Source: Synechococcus sp. CS-1325 | Lineage (GTDB): Bacteria > Cyanobacteriota > Cyanobacteriia > PCC-6307 > Cyanobiaceae | NCBI GenBank assembly: GCA_025128135.1 | Contig: JAHLYW010000046.1 | Span: 186,001-250,000 of the forward strand | Direction: 5' to 3' | Length of the DNA stretch: 64,000 nucleotides | Shown here: positions 21,325-28,170 of the stretch, one piece after another | Layout: each line of letters begins with the position of its first letter | How positions within the stretch are numbered: position 1 is the first letter of the stretch | Translations under genes and position numbers: made by a program | Notes under the pieces: generated by a model | What the model saw: only the letters and a program-made list of their open reading frames with translations | Database searches by the model: none | What the model was told of the DNA's origin: nothing

Positions 21325-22080
21325 CTAGTTGGAAGACTGGTTTCGGCCACCTTCTCCGTTGAAACAACCGCCTATTGCACAGCCAATCAAGGCCGCAGCA
21401 CCGATGCCAAGAATCACCGGGACAATGGGGAACGCCACCGCCGCCGCCGCTGCCGCGGGCGGAAGCCCAGGAGGCGTTACTGCGACAGGAGGGGCCAACT
21501 CAAAAAAGCAAGAGCTTGTGCCTACGGGCAACACGTAATTGCCTGTGGGCAAAAGAGCCGCAAGGGTTTGACCTGCTTGAAGTGGTTGGCGAGGTGTGAT
21601 TGTGATCGTACGGCGATCAGGCGAAATCACAACTGCAGAAGAATCAAAGCGAATTTGTTCAACTTCAACACCGTTGCTAGAATCGTTGGATTTGATGCGG
21701 ATAGAGATATAGTCATCGACTTCGAAGCTTGGTAGGGAATCAGCGAAAGACATGACCAAGGGGTCGCTGGCCTTGGTAAGGAGTGTCGGCGACTCGCCCG
21801 AGGCGAGTTGGGACTGGCTCAGGAGTGGAATTTGAGCAGCCTCAGGGGGCGGGCCCAGCAGCTTGGCCTGTTGCAGGCCGGGCATCGCGGTAACGCCCTC
21901 GCTAGAGATCCTGATCAGATTGACCCGAGCGTTCGGGAAAGCCCGCGCTGGCATGCCTGCGCATAACAAAGCCGACGCGGTGATCAGTGCTACGGAGAGG
22001 TGGCCTGGGCCCGTCCGCCGTAAACGATGAAGATTGCTTGCCATCAAACTATCTTGTTGGTTCTTTCCGATTCTATCCAT
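21325..22080 (-). CDS. secreted hypothetical protein with C-terminal hydrophobic/Gly-rich segment
   Basis: About 251 residues, with an alternative start at 22044 (MASNLHRLRR). A signal peptide (LSVALITASALLCAGMPARA) leads to a polar domain with beta-type segments such as VDDYISIRIKSND and RRTITITPRQPLQ. Pro/Ala-rich residues then precede a hydrophobic helix (FPIVPVILGIGAAALIGCAIGGCF) and a polar tail. The layout (signal peptide, beta domain, Pro-rich linker, membrane anchor, short tail) resembles cell-surface proteins. No homologue recognised. Confidence 0.6.
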   Translation of the reverse strand: MDRIGKNQQDSLMASNLHRLRRTGPGHLSVALITASALLCAGMPARAFPNARVNLIRISSEGVTAMPGLQQAKLLGPPPEAAQIPLLSQSQLASGESPTLLTKASDPLVMSFADSLPSFEVDDYISIRIKSNDSSNGVEVEQIRFDSSAVVISPDRRTITITPRQPLQAGQTLAALLPTGNYVLPVGTSSCFFELAPPVAVTPPGLPPAAAAAAVAFPIVPVILGIGAAALIGCAIGGCFNGEGGRNQSSN

Positions 22081-22181
22081 AATTTGTCCATCGTGGGGAT
22101 TGGGCTGAAATCACAGCACCATCCAGTCCGCTGGCAATTCAGAGCAGATTCGCAAAACAGTGAAAAGAATCCCATTTTTCA

Positions 22182-23297
22182 TCAGAATGAGAGGGTCATC
22201 CTGCCGTAATAGCGGGCACCACAAGGGTTGGTTGTGCATAACCCTTCGATGTAACTGGGTGTATTACCAAGAAAATCAGTAGCATAGATCGAAACAGTGA
22301 ATGGAATTTCGTCGAAAGGACGGGCTGAAATCCCCGCTCCTATCCCATAGCCAAACCATTCGGCACCCAAGGACACACGACTGCCCAAATGAAGACTCAG
22401 TGAGCCAATCGGCCCCCAAAAGCAATCTGTCCCACTTGGAAAATTATTGCTGCTGATATTTCTTCCGGATAGGCAGTCGGTCGAGCCAAGAATCCCGTTG
22501 CCCCCATAGCCAAACAGATCAGAGCCAATGCCAACTGTCGCCACGGCCACAACCGGCTCCGATCCAGAACTGAACGGAATCGCCTTGGAAACCACCAAAT
22601 AGAAGTTACGCCCCAAATCGATAGTGTCATCAAACTGGATTATCTGCTCACCTCCGAAGGAAACACCCAGGGTGGGACTGAGATTCCAGGCTGCTCGAAA
22701 ACCAAGGCTCTGTCCAGAAAAAGAGTCTGTTCCTTCACTACGGGAGCTCAGGCTTTGAATGTTCCAGCTAAAACCCAGGCTGGCATCTTCGCCCTTGATC
22801 GGGGTAATTTCGACGTTCAGCTCCCCATCGGCACATTTCGTGCTGCTGTCGCCACTGAAGGATTCACAAGTGCGGGTGCGATTGACTCCTTTGAAAGATG
22901 TTGATACGGTGAAACGCTTGTCCATTGCGAACCCGTTCGGAACCTGTAAAGCTGTGTCGGTATAGAGGTTGTCGTTGACCGTGATGCCACGGCTGAGGCC
23001 TCGAACTCTTGTGGCAGGGAGCGTGGTTGGAGTAGCGAGTGGCTCGCTTGTCGGCACCACGTCAGAGAATCCAGACCGTACAGGTTGATCAGCGGGAACC
23101 ACAACCCATGGACTAGCTCCGGACTCAGCAGGTTCGACGCGCCATGGCAAGGCAGACGTGAGAACTGGCTCCGGTTGGGGCGAGTGAAAGGGAACTGGCT
23201 GGGCAGCAACCTCAGCAACCAGCAGTCCAGGGGCAAGCAAAAGCAATCTTGCCGCTGACAGAAATCTTGCTGTCATCTGTGTTGGAGCCAATCCCAT
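22182..23297 (-). CDS. putative outer-membrane/secreted beta-rich protein
   Basis: A 371-residue protein with a signal peptide (LSAARLLLLAPGLLVAEVAAQ) and a Pro-rich N-terminal stretch to about residue 95. The following ~270 residues alternate hydrophobic and polar positions and are rich in Gly/Ser/Asn, as in beta barrels: GVSFGGEQIIQFD, SLSLHLGSRVSLGAEWFGYG. The last residues ARYYGRMTLSF end in an aromatic, the usual outer-membrane insertion signal. Several cysteines occur in near pairs (TCE..KCA, DCL..DCF, LCTTNPC). I infer an outer-membrane barrel; specific function is unknown. It sits upstream of two further secreted protein genes. Confidence 0.6.
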   Translation of the reverse strand: MGLAPTQMTARFLSAARLLLLAPGLLVAEVAAQPVPFHSPQPEPVLTSALPWRVEPAESGASPWVVVPADQPVRSGFSDVVPTSEPLATPTTLPATRVRGLSRGITVNDNLYTDTALQVPNGFAMDKRFTVSTSFKGVNRTRTCESFSGDSSTKCADGELNVEITPIKGEDASLGFSWNIQSLSSRSEGTDSFSGQSLGFRAAWNLSPTLGVSFGGEQIIQFDDTIDLGRNFYLVVSKAIPFSSGSEPVVAVATVGIGSDLFGYGGNGILGSTDCLSGRNISSNNFPSGTDCFWGPIGSLSLHLGSRVSLGAEWFGYGIGAGISARPFDEIPFTVSIYATDFLGNTPSYIEGLCTTNPCGARYYGRMTLSF

Positions 23298-23300
23298 CTG

Positions 23301-23690
23301 TCAAACCTCCCCCCAGAATCTTATCGGCAGGAATCGGATCTCCCCCAACCCGCTAAACCGCCTCGTCAACCGCCCGGCGCGATTCCAACAGCAATTGATC
23401 CAACTCCTGATCCGGCTCCTGATCCAGGCCGGAGCTGAGCAGCGCAGTGGGCAGGGGTTCGATCCGGCCAACGCCATGGGCTCCGGCTGGAGAGGTGGAA
23501 GGCTTGGGCGGCGCATCGACACTGTCCGTAGCTTGGTCTTGGCCGCACCGAGCACCATCAGCACGGCGATGGCCGCCAGGCCCACGAACCAGCCGGCCGG
23601 TCCCCCCACCAAGAAGGCCGATCCCACAAGCAGCCCCAGACCACTCAGAAAGCAGCCATCCCAACCTGAGACGCAGCCATCGGAAGGGGC
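23301..23690 (-). pseudogene. possible frameshifted small membrane protein gene
   Basis: Reading the minus strand, sensible protein segments move between frames: LRLGWLLSEWSG in one frame, then LGLLVGSAFLVGGPAGWFVG and LAAIAVLMVLGAA in the next, then PPKPSTSPAG and LDQEPDQELDQLLLESRRAV back in the first. Joined, these would make a short protein with an N-terminal amphipathic segment, one or two membrane helices and an acidic C-terminus. No single frame carries all of it. This is either a decaying gene or a sequence with indels. No family recognised. Confidence 0.35.
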
Positions 23691-23971
23691 AGCGCTAAAC
23701 GGGGGTTGCCTGGCGTTGCGGCCTTCAGCGCTGCCGGCTTCACGCGAGCAAAGCCAGCCGGCCGATGTACTTGCTGGCCACGGGATCGCGGGGAGAAGAG
23801 GAGTCCATTCTCGCCAATGTGTTGGGGGAATCCGGTCCTGTCGGGATTCACCGGGCCGATCGAGAGCTCCCTGTTAGGGGTCTGATCAAACACCCTGACG
23901 GCAGCTGCCACCTGGGGCGAACCCAGGCAAGCCGCAAGCATGGTAAAGCCTGTCCGCATCGGCGGCAGCAT
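23645..23971 (-). CDS. doubtful secreted protein ORF
   Basis: An open frame of about 108 codons. From an internal ATG at 23959 it begins with a plausible signal peptide (MRTGFTMLAACLGSPQVAAA) followed by FDQTPNRELSIGPVNPDR. The remainder is Pro/Arg-rich without family resemblance, and the region around it looks degraded. It may be a remnant or chance frame. Confidence 0.25.
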   Translation of the reverse strand: MLPPMRTGFTMLAACLGSPQVAAAVRVFDQTPNRELSIGPVNPDRTGFPQHIGENGLLFSPRSRGQQVHRPAGFARVKPAALKAATPGNPRLALPLPMAASQVGMAAF

Positions 23972-24384
23972 CCACGGCCCTGCCGAGAACGATGGTTATC
24001 AGCTGGTCAAGCTGCTGCCTGGTGTCACGGGAGTGAAGGTGAGTTCTGCCCGGCCCATGGCTGGATCCAGGTCAGACGAGGCCACGCCCGTCCGGCCGGT
24101 CTGATGACAGTGCCGCCGGGGTGTTAAGGGAAACCGTGGCGGCTGGCAAGCTGCCAGAGCAATGGTGGTTGCAGTGGATCCGTGATGGGACAGGGCCAAA
24201 CCAGGCCAGGAATCTCACGAATGGGTGAAATCAGCGGTGCAATCCAGGAAGGGACCCATCCTGCCGCTGCCGTTGGTTAAGGGATGCCAAGGGATGCCAC
24301 CGGAATGAGCTGGAGGCCCAGGCTGTTCGGGGCTGACTCCGTTACGATCGACACACGCCCAATGCTCTCCCCGGGGTCCCAGCC
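23972..24384. other. gene-poor stretch upstream of ocp
   Basis: About 410 nt without a convincing gene on either strand. A short direct repeat GGGATGCCA occurs twice at about 24287-24305. The promoter of the ocp-crtW-frp operon must lie near the right end, but no clear -10/-35 pair was identified. Confidence 0.4.
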
Positions 24385-25344
24385 ATGCCGATCACGATCG
24401 AAGAAGCCCGCGGCATTTTTCCATCCACTCTGGCAGCCGACGTCGTCCCGGCCACGATCGCCAGGTTCGATCAGCTCAGTGCGGAAGATCAGCTGGCACT
24501 GATCTGGTATGCGTACCTGGAGATGGGCAAAACGATCACGATCGCGGCTCCCGGCGCCGCCCGCATGCAGTTCGCTGAACCCACGCTGAACCAGATCCGC
24601 CAGATGAGTTTCGCGGATCAGTCCCAGGTGATGTGCGATCTGGCCAACCGGGTCGATACTCCGGTTTCACGCACTTACACGGTCTGGTCCCCCAACATCA
24701 AGCTGGGTTTCTGGTACAAGCTCGGCGAATGGATGGAGGAGGGAATCGTTGCCCCGATCCCTCAGGGTTATCAGCTCTCCGCCAATGCGGCGGCGATTCT
24801 CGATGCCATCAAGCGCCTGGAGGGTGGCCAGCAGATCACGGTGCTGCGCAACGCCGTGGTCGACATGGGATTCGATGCCAACAAGATCGAGGGCAACAAG
24901 CGCGTGGCCGAACCGGTGGTGCCACCAACGGACATTGCCCAGCGCAGCGAGGTATCGATCAACAATGTGAGCAACACCACGGTGCTGTCTTATATGAACC
25001 TGCTGAATGCCAACGACTTTGATGCGCTCATCGAGCTGTTTCTGCCGGATGGAGGCCTGCAGCCTCCCTTCCAGCGGCCGATCATCGGCAAGGAGGCGGT
25101 TCTGCGGTTCTTCAAGGAAGATTGCCAGAATCTCAAACTGATTCCCGAGCAGGGCGTCACCGAGCCTGCGGACGATGGCTTCACCCAGATCAAGGTGACA
25201 GGAAAAGTACAAACTCCCTGGTTCGGTGCCGGCGTCGGCATGAACGTGGCCTGGCGCTTTCTGCTCAATCCCCAGAACAAGATCTTCTTTGTGGCGATCG
25301 ATCTGCTCGCCTCTCCCAAGGAACTGGTCAACTTCATCCGCTGA
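24385..25344 (+). CDS. ocp: orange carotenoid protein
   Basis: Blue-light photoreceptor that quenches phycobilisome energy, 319 residues. The N-terminal all-helical domain (1-~165) carries Y44 and W110 at the expected carotenoid-ring positions and R155, which bridges to the C-terminal domain. The linker GNKRVAEPVVPP follows, then the NTF2-like C-terminal domain with Y203 and W290, corresponding to the Y201/W288 pair that hydrogen-bonds the keto group in the Synechocystis protein. Full length and both domains are intact, so it should photoactivate. The next two genes provide its ketocarotenoid and its off-switch. Confidence 0.98.
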   Translation: MPITIEEARGIFPSTLAADVVPATIARFDQLSAEDQLALIWYAYLEMGKTITIAAPGAARMQFAEPTLNQIRQMSFADQSQVMCDLANRVDTPVSRTYTVWSPNIKLGFWYKLGEWMEEGIVAPIPQGYQLSANAAAILDAIKRLEGGQQITVLRNAVVDMGFDANKIEGNKRVAEPVVPPTDIAQRSEVSINNVSNTTVLSYMNLLNANDFDALIELFLPDGGLQPPFQRPIIGKEAVLRFFKEDCQNLKLIPEQGVTEPADDGFTQIKVTGKVQTPWFGAGVGMNVAWRFLLNPQNKIFFVAIDLLASPKELVNFIR

Positions 25345-25364
25345 TCAGACCGGGGGGTGCTGTC

Positions 25365-26171
25365 ATGGTCGGGCCTGGGTGCAGCCTGGCCCTGCTGATC
25401 ATCGGGTTGTGGTTATCCAGCCTTGTGCCACTCGGCTGGTTTGATCCCTTCACCATTTTTGGGCAACGTTCGCTTCAGACCTGGATTGCAGTGGCAGCGA
25501 TCATCCTGGTCCGCACCTTTCTGCAGACCGGCTTGTTCATCGTGGCCCACGACGCCATGCATGGCAGCCTGGTTCCACGGCGTCCAGGTCTGAACACCCT
25601 TCTGGGCCAGATTTGCCTGGGGCTCTATGCCGCCATCCCCTATCGCCTCTGCCACTCCAATCACCTTCGCCATCACCGCAATCCAGGGGGTGGCGACGAT
25701 CCGGATTTTCATGATGGCCGGCATAACCACCCACTGAGCTGGTACATCACATTCATGGGTGGCTACTTGTCCACCGCTCAGATTGGCTGGCTGCTGGCGA
25801 TCTGGGCCTGCGCCCTTGCCGGGCTCACCTTCACCAGCAGCCATCCAGTTGCCGTGCTGGTGCTGTTCTGGGTGCTACCCCTGATCCTGAGCTCGATGCA
25901 GCTTTTTCTGTTTGGAACCTATCTGCCACACCGGGCTCAATCCGCCTCACCGGGCAGCTGCCATCAGGTGGGCAGCAGCTCGCTTCCGCCAGCGATCTCC
26001 CTGCTTGCCTGTTATCACTTCGACTACCACTGGGAACACCATCATCACCCTGATTCGCCCTGGTACACGCTTCCTTCCCTGCGAAGATCACGGCTCAAGA
26101 AAGAGCTCGTGGAGCGCCATCCCTGCGCTCGCGTTCAACCTCAGCCGGGTGTTAGGATCCAAACACACTGA
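25365..26171 (+). CDS. crtW: beta-carotene ketolase, CrtW type
   Basis: Membrane di-iron ketolase of the fatty acid desaturase superfamily, 268 residues, adding 4-keto groups to beta-carotene to make echinenone or canthaxanthin. Histidine boxes are HDAMH (62-66), HSNHLRHH (97-104) and YHFDYHWEHHHH (about 218-228), as in CrtW. Four hydrophobic segments are present. It begins 20 nt after the ocp stop, so the pigment needed by OCP is made from the same transcript. The ATG at 25365 is the first after the ocp stop; a longer frame beginning inside ocp is rejected. Confidence 0.93.
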   Translation: MVGPGCSLALLIIGLWLSSLVPLGWFDPFTIFGQRSLQTWIAVAAIILVRTFLQTGLFIVAHDAMHGSLVPRRPGLNTLLGQICLGLYAAIPYRLCHSNHLRHHRNPGGGDDPDFHDGRHNHPLSWYITFMGGYLSTAQIGWLLAIWACALAGLTFTSSHPVAVLVLFWVLPLILSSMQLFLFGTYLPHRAQSASPGSCHQVGSSSLPPAISLLACYHFDYHWEHHHHPDSPWYTLPSLRRSRLKKELVERHPCARVQPQPGVRIQTH

Positions 26172-26188
26172 AAACTGTTGACAGGACC

Positions 26189-26515
26189 GTGGAAGCAGGC
26201 CAGAAGGGCTGGAGCTCAGAGGAGCGTCACATTGCCAAACAAGCCGTTGACCTCGCCTATGAGCGGGAAGTGGCCTCGTTGATCACCGATCTGCACAGCC
26301 GAGTGAGTTCAGTCCATTGCTCGGGTGATGTCTGGAGCCTGCACGATTACCTGAGCGCCAAGCGGCACGAGATGGATGGAAAGTTCGATCTCCGCGATTC
26401 CTCGCTGGTTTTCGTTTTTGCCACCCTTGTGAAAGATGGTCTGCTGTCGGTGCATGAACTCGACGGGCTTGACCAGGAAAAGCTCGTCAAAATTTCGGCT
26501 CTGGCCCGCATGTGA
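26189..26515 (+). CDS. frp: fluorescence recovery protein
   Basis: Binds the C-terminal domain of active (red) OCP and accelerates its return to the orange form and detachment from the phycobilisome. The 108 residues align well with Synechocystis FRP from memory: AYEREVASLI, then DVWSLHDYLSAKRHEMDGKFDLRDS with W49, H52, D53 and R59 corresponding to the functional W50/H53/D54/R60. The GTG start at 26189 is 17 nt after crtW, and yields a short form close to the active length. It completes an ocp-crtW-frp operon. Confidence 0.95.
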   Translation: MEAGQKGWSSEERHIAKQAVDLAYEREVASLITDLHSRVSSVHCSGDVWSLHDYLSAKRHEMDGKFDLRDSSLVFVFATLVKDGLLSVHELDGLDQEKLVKISALARM

Positions 26516-26822
26516 GCGGCGATTCACGCCGCAGCGCTCCAGCCACCACCTGCCATTCATGCAGAACCCAGCTGACGCAGCCGGCCTGGATCAGCGGGTC
26601 GCCAGCCAGGATCGCTTCGGCCTCGGCCCGATCCCGGGCCTCAAACAGCAGCATGCCGCCGGCTCCGGCGCCATTGAGCCCCTTGCATTCACGCCAGTAG
26701 CCGGTGCTGGGCTGGTGACCCAGCCGCTCCAGCTGGCCGATCCAGGCCAGATGGGCATGAAGATGGGCATCGAAACCGGCCCGGTCGACAACCCCTTGCT
26801 CCAGTTTCACGAACCACGGCAT
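26487..26822 (-). CDS. YciI family protein
   Basis: A 111-residue protein from the ATG at 26822 (MPWFVKLEQG). The YCII dimeric ferredoxin-like alpha/beta fold is recognised by HLAWIGQLERLGH, GGMLLFEARDRAEAEAILAGDPL and CVSWVLHEWQV. Members have a conserved His/Asp pair (here His near DAHLHAHL and Asp in GDPLI) and may be small-molecule enzymes, but reaction and substrate are unknown. Its 3' end overlaps the end of frp convergently by 29 nt. A longer start at 26861 is possible. Confidence 0.8.
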   Translation of the reverse strand: MPWFVKLEQGVVDRAGFDAHLHAHLAWIGQLERLGHQPSTGYWRECKGLNGAGAGGMLLFEARDRAEAEAILAGDPLIQAGCVSWVLHEWQVVAGALRRESPLTCGPEPKF

Positions 26823-26875
26823 GGCATCCGATCTCGCCCGGCTCCCATCTTGATCCGGCACGACGCCGCATCCCG

Positions 26876-27988
26876 ATGCTGAACTTCTCGATCGCCAACA
26901 CCGTGACGGATCTGATCCAGGGCGATGTGCGCGAGCATCTGCCCCTGGCCAGCATTCCCCTCGAAGGCGATGTGCTGGGGCTCGGAACCACCACCAGCCT
27001 CGACAATGGCGAGCTGACCTTCCTCCACGATGGGAGCGAGCCCCGCACCCGCCTCTACAAGTGCGCGGCCGGGGACGGCAGCATCCGCCAGTTGCACCCG
27101 GGAGATGGCAGTGCCCATTTCCCCTACGTCTGCTTCAGTGGCGATGCCACGGCCCTGCGCCATCCGGTGGACCCCGCCTGCCTGGCCGCCAGCGAAGGAC
27201 TGCCGCTGCAGCAGCGCATCGGAGCGGCGATCTCATCCCTGAGCGAGCAGGGGCAGCTGGCCGAGGCACCGATCTACGGCCTGCGGCTGGGGCTGGAGTG
27301 GCACAGCCTGGTGATCACCGTGGCCTCCAAGCTCTGCATGGGACAGAAGCGGCGGAACCAGGCGCCGGAAGATCCGGGGGCCGCCGCCCAGGGGCTCTAT
27401 GGCAGCCTCCAGCACTACCGCCTGGCTGCCGACGACCCCGGCGATGCCAACGATCCGATCCGCTTCCTGGGCCGCAGCCTCCACTGGGACTGCTGCGGCT
27501 TCTGGGACACGCAGCCGGAATCAGGGCGGGTGACCGTGCCAGTGGCCACAGCCCCGCTGCATCTGCATGGCTGCAGCCGCGATCTGCGCCATGGCGGCCA
27601 CCTGCACCATGAACATCCGGGCAGCCGGTTGCGGCGGCTGGAGTGGCTGGCGATCTACCCACTCCAGCAGATCCGCATGCTGGGCTCCGACCTCGCCGTG
27701 GAGCAGCTCAGCTACAGCAATGGCCGGTTGGGTTTCCAGGTCAGCAATCGCGGTGAGCTGGATGTGAGCGATCTGGGGGTGGCGGTGGTGATCGACGATC
27801 GCTACTCCAGCCACCACTATCTGAGGCTTCCCTGGCTGGCAGCCGGCGAAACCCAGCCATTCAGCCTGCCCCTGCCGCTGCCGCCCGGACCCCATCAGCT
27901 GCTGGTGATGGCCGACCCCGAGCGCCATGTGCTGGAGCCCCTGGAATCGCAGGCGAACAATGCCGCCAGGCTCACGATCGAGCTCTGA
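26876..27988 (+). CDS. acetolactate decarboxylase-like protein with extra C-terminal domain
   Basis: Residues 1-~255 resemble alpha-acetolactate decarboxylase, the zinc enzyme forming acetoin. GDVLGLGTTTSLDNGEL matches the family's 'GDFGLGTFNxLDGE', with E46 as the catalytic Glu; IYGLRLGLEW supplies R137; and LHLHGCSRDLRHGGHLHH carries H229, H231 and H242, whose 2- and 11-residue spacing equals that of the zinc ligands in the Bacillus enzyme. Residues ~270-370 form a separate beta-rich, CARDB-like domain (LGFQVSNRGELDVSDLGVAVVID). No signal peptide. Normal decarboxylases are about 240-260 residues, so the tail is an addition. Acetoin production is predicted but its role is unknown. Confidence 0.7.
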   Translation: MLNFSIANTVTDLIQGDVREHLPLASIPLEGDVLGLGTTTSLDNGELTFLHDGSEPRTRLYKCAAGDGSIRQLHPGDGSAHFPYVCFSGDATALRHPVDPACLAASEGLPLQQRIGAAISSLSEQGQLAEAPIYGLRLGLEWHSLVITVASKLCMGQKRRNQAPEDPGAAAQGLYGSLQHYRLAADDPGDANDPIRFLGRSLHWDCCGFWDTQPESGRVTVPVATAPLHLHGCSRDLRHGGHLHHEHPGSRLRRLEWLAIYPLQQIRMLGSDLAVEQLSYSNGRLGFQVSNRGELDVSDLGVAVVIDDRYSSHHYLRLPWLAAGETQPFSLPLPLPPGPHQLLVMADPERHVLEPLESQANNAARLTIEL

Positions 27989-28030
27989 GCCAGCCGGAAG
28001 CTAGCCGCAGCAGAGCAAAAAGCCTCAAAA

Positions 28031-28115
28031 CGGAGAGGGTGGGATTCGAACCCACGGAAGGTTTCCCTTCAAACGATTTCGAGTCGTTCGCTTTCGACCA
28101 CTCAGCCACCTCTCC
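28031..28115 (-). tRNA. tRNA-Ser (CGA)
   Basis: Read on the minus strand, a 7-bp acceptor stem GGAGAGG/CCUCUCC with discriminator G, a D arm, an anticodon stem AACGA/UCGUU with loop CUCGAAA (anticodon CGA), a long variable arm (GAAGGGAAACCUUC) and a T arm GUGGGUUCGAAUCCCAC are all visible. The long variable arm and G discriminator are serine features. CCA is not encoded. Confidence 0.95.
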
Positions 28116-28170
28116 AGCTTCGTCCGGCGCCACCGGAGCGGCGCGCACGAAGTGGAACTTTACGGAGCCG

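Noticed and set aside
23765..24127. Plus-strand open frame of about 120 codons
   Set aside because: It is Arg/His/Gly/Pro-rich with no domain, as expected for a chance frame in GC-rich DNA, and lies opposite another doubtful frame.
26516..26532. GCGGCG/CGCCGC hairpin after frp
   Set aside because: It lies in the 3' part of the convergent YciI gene and has no T-run, so it is not supported as a terminator.
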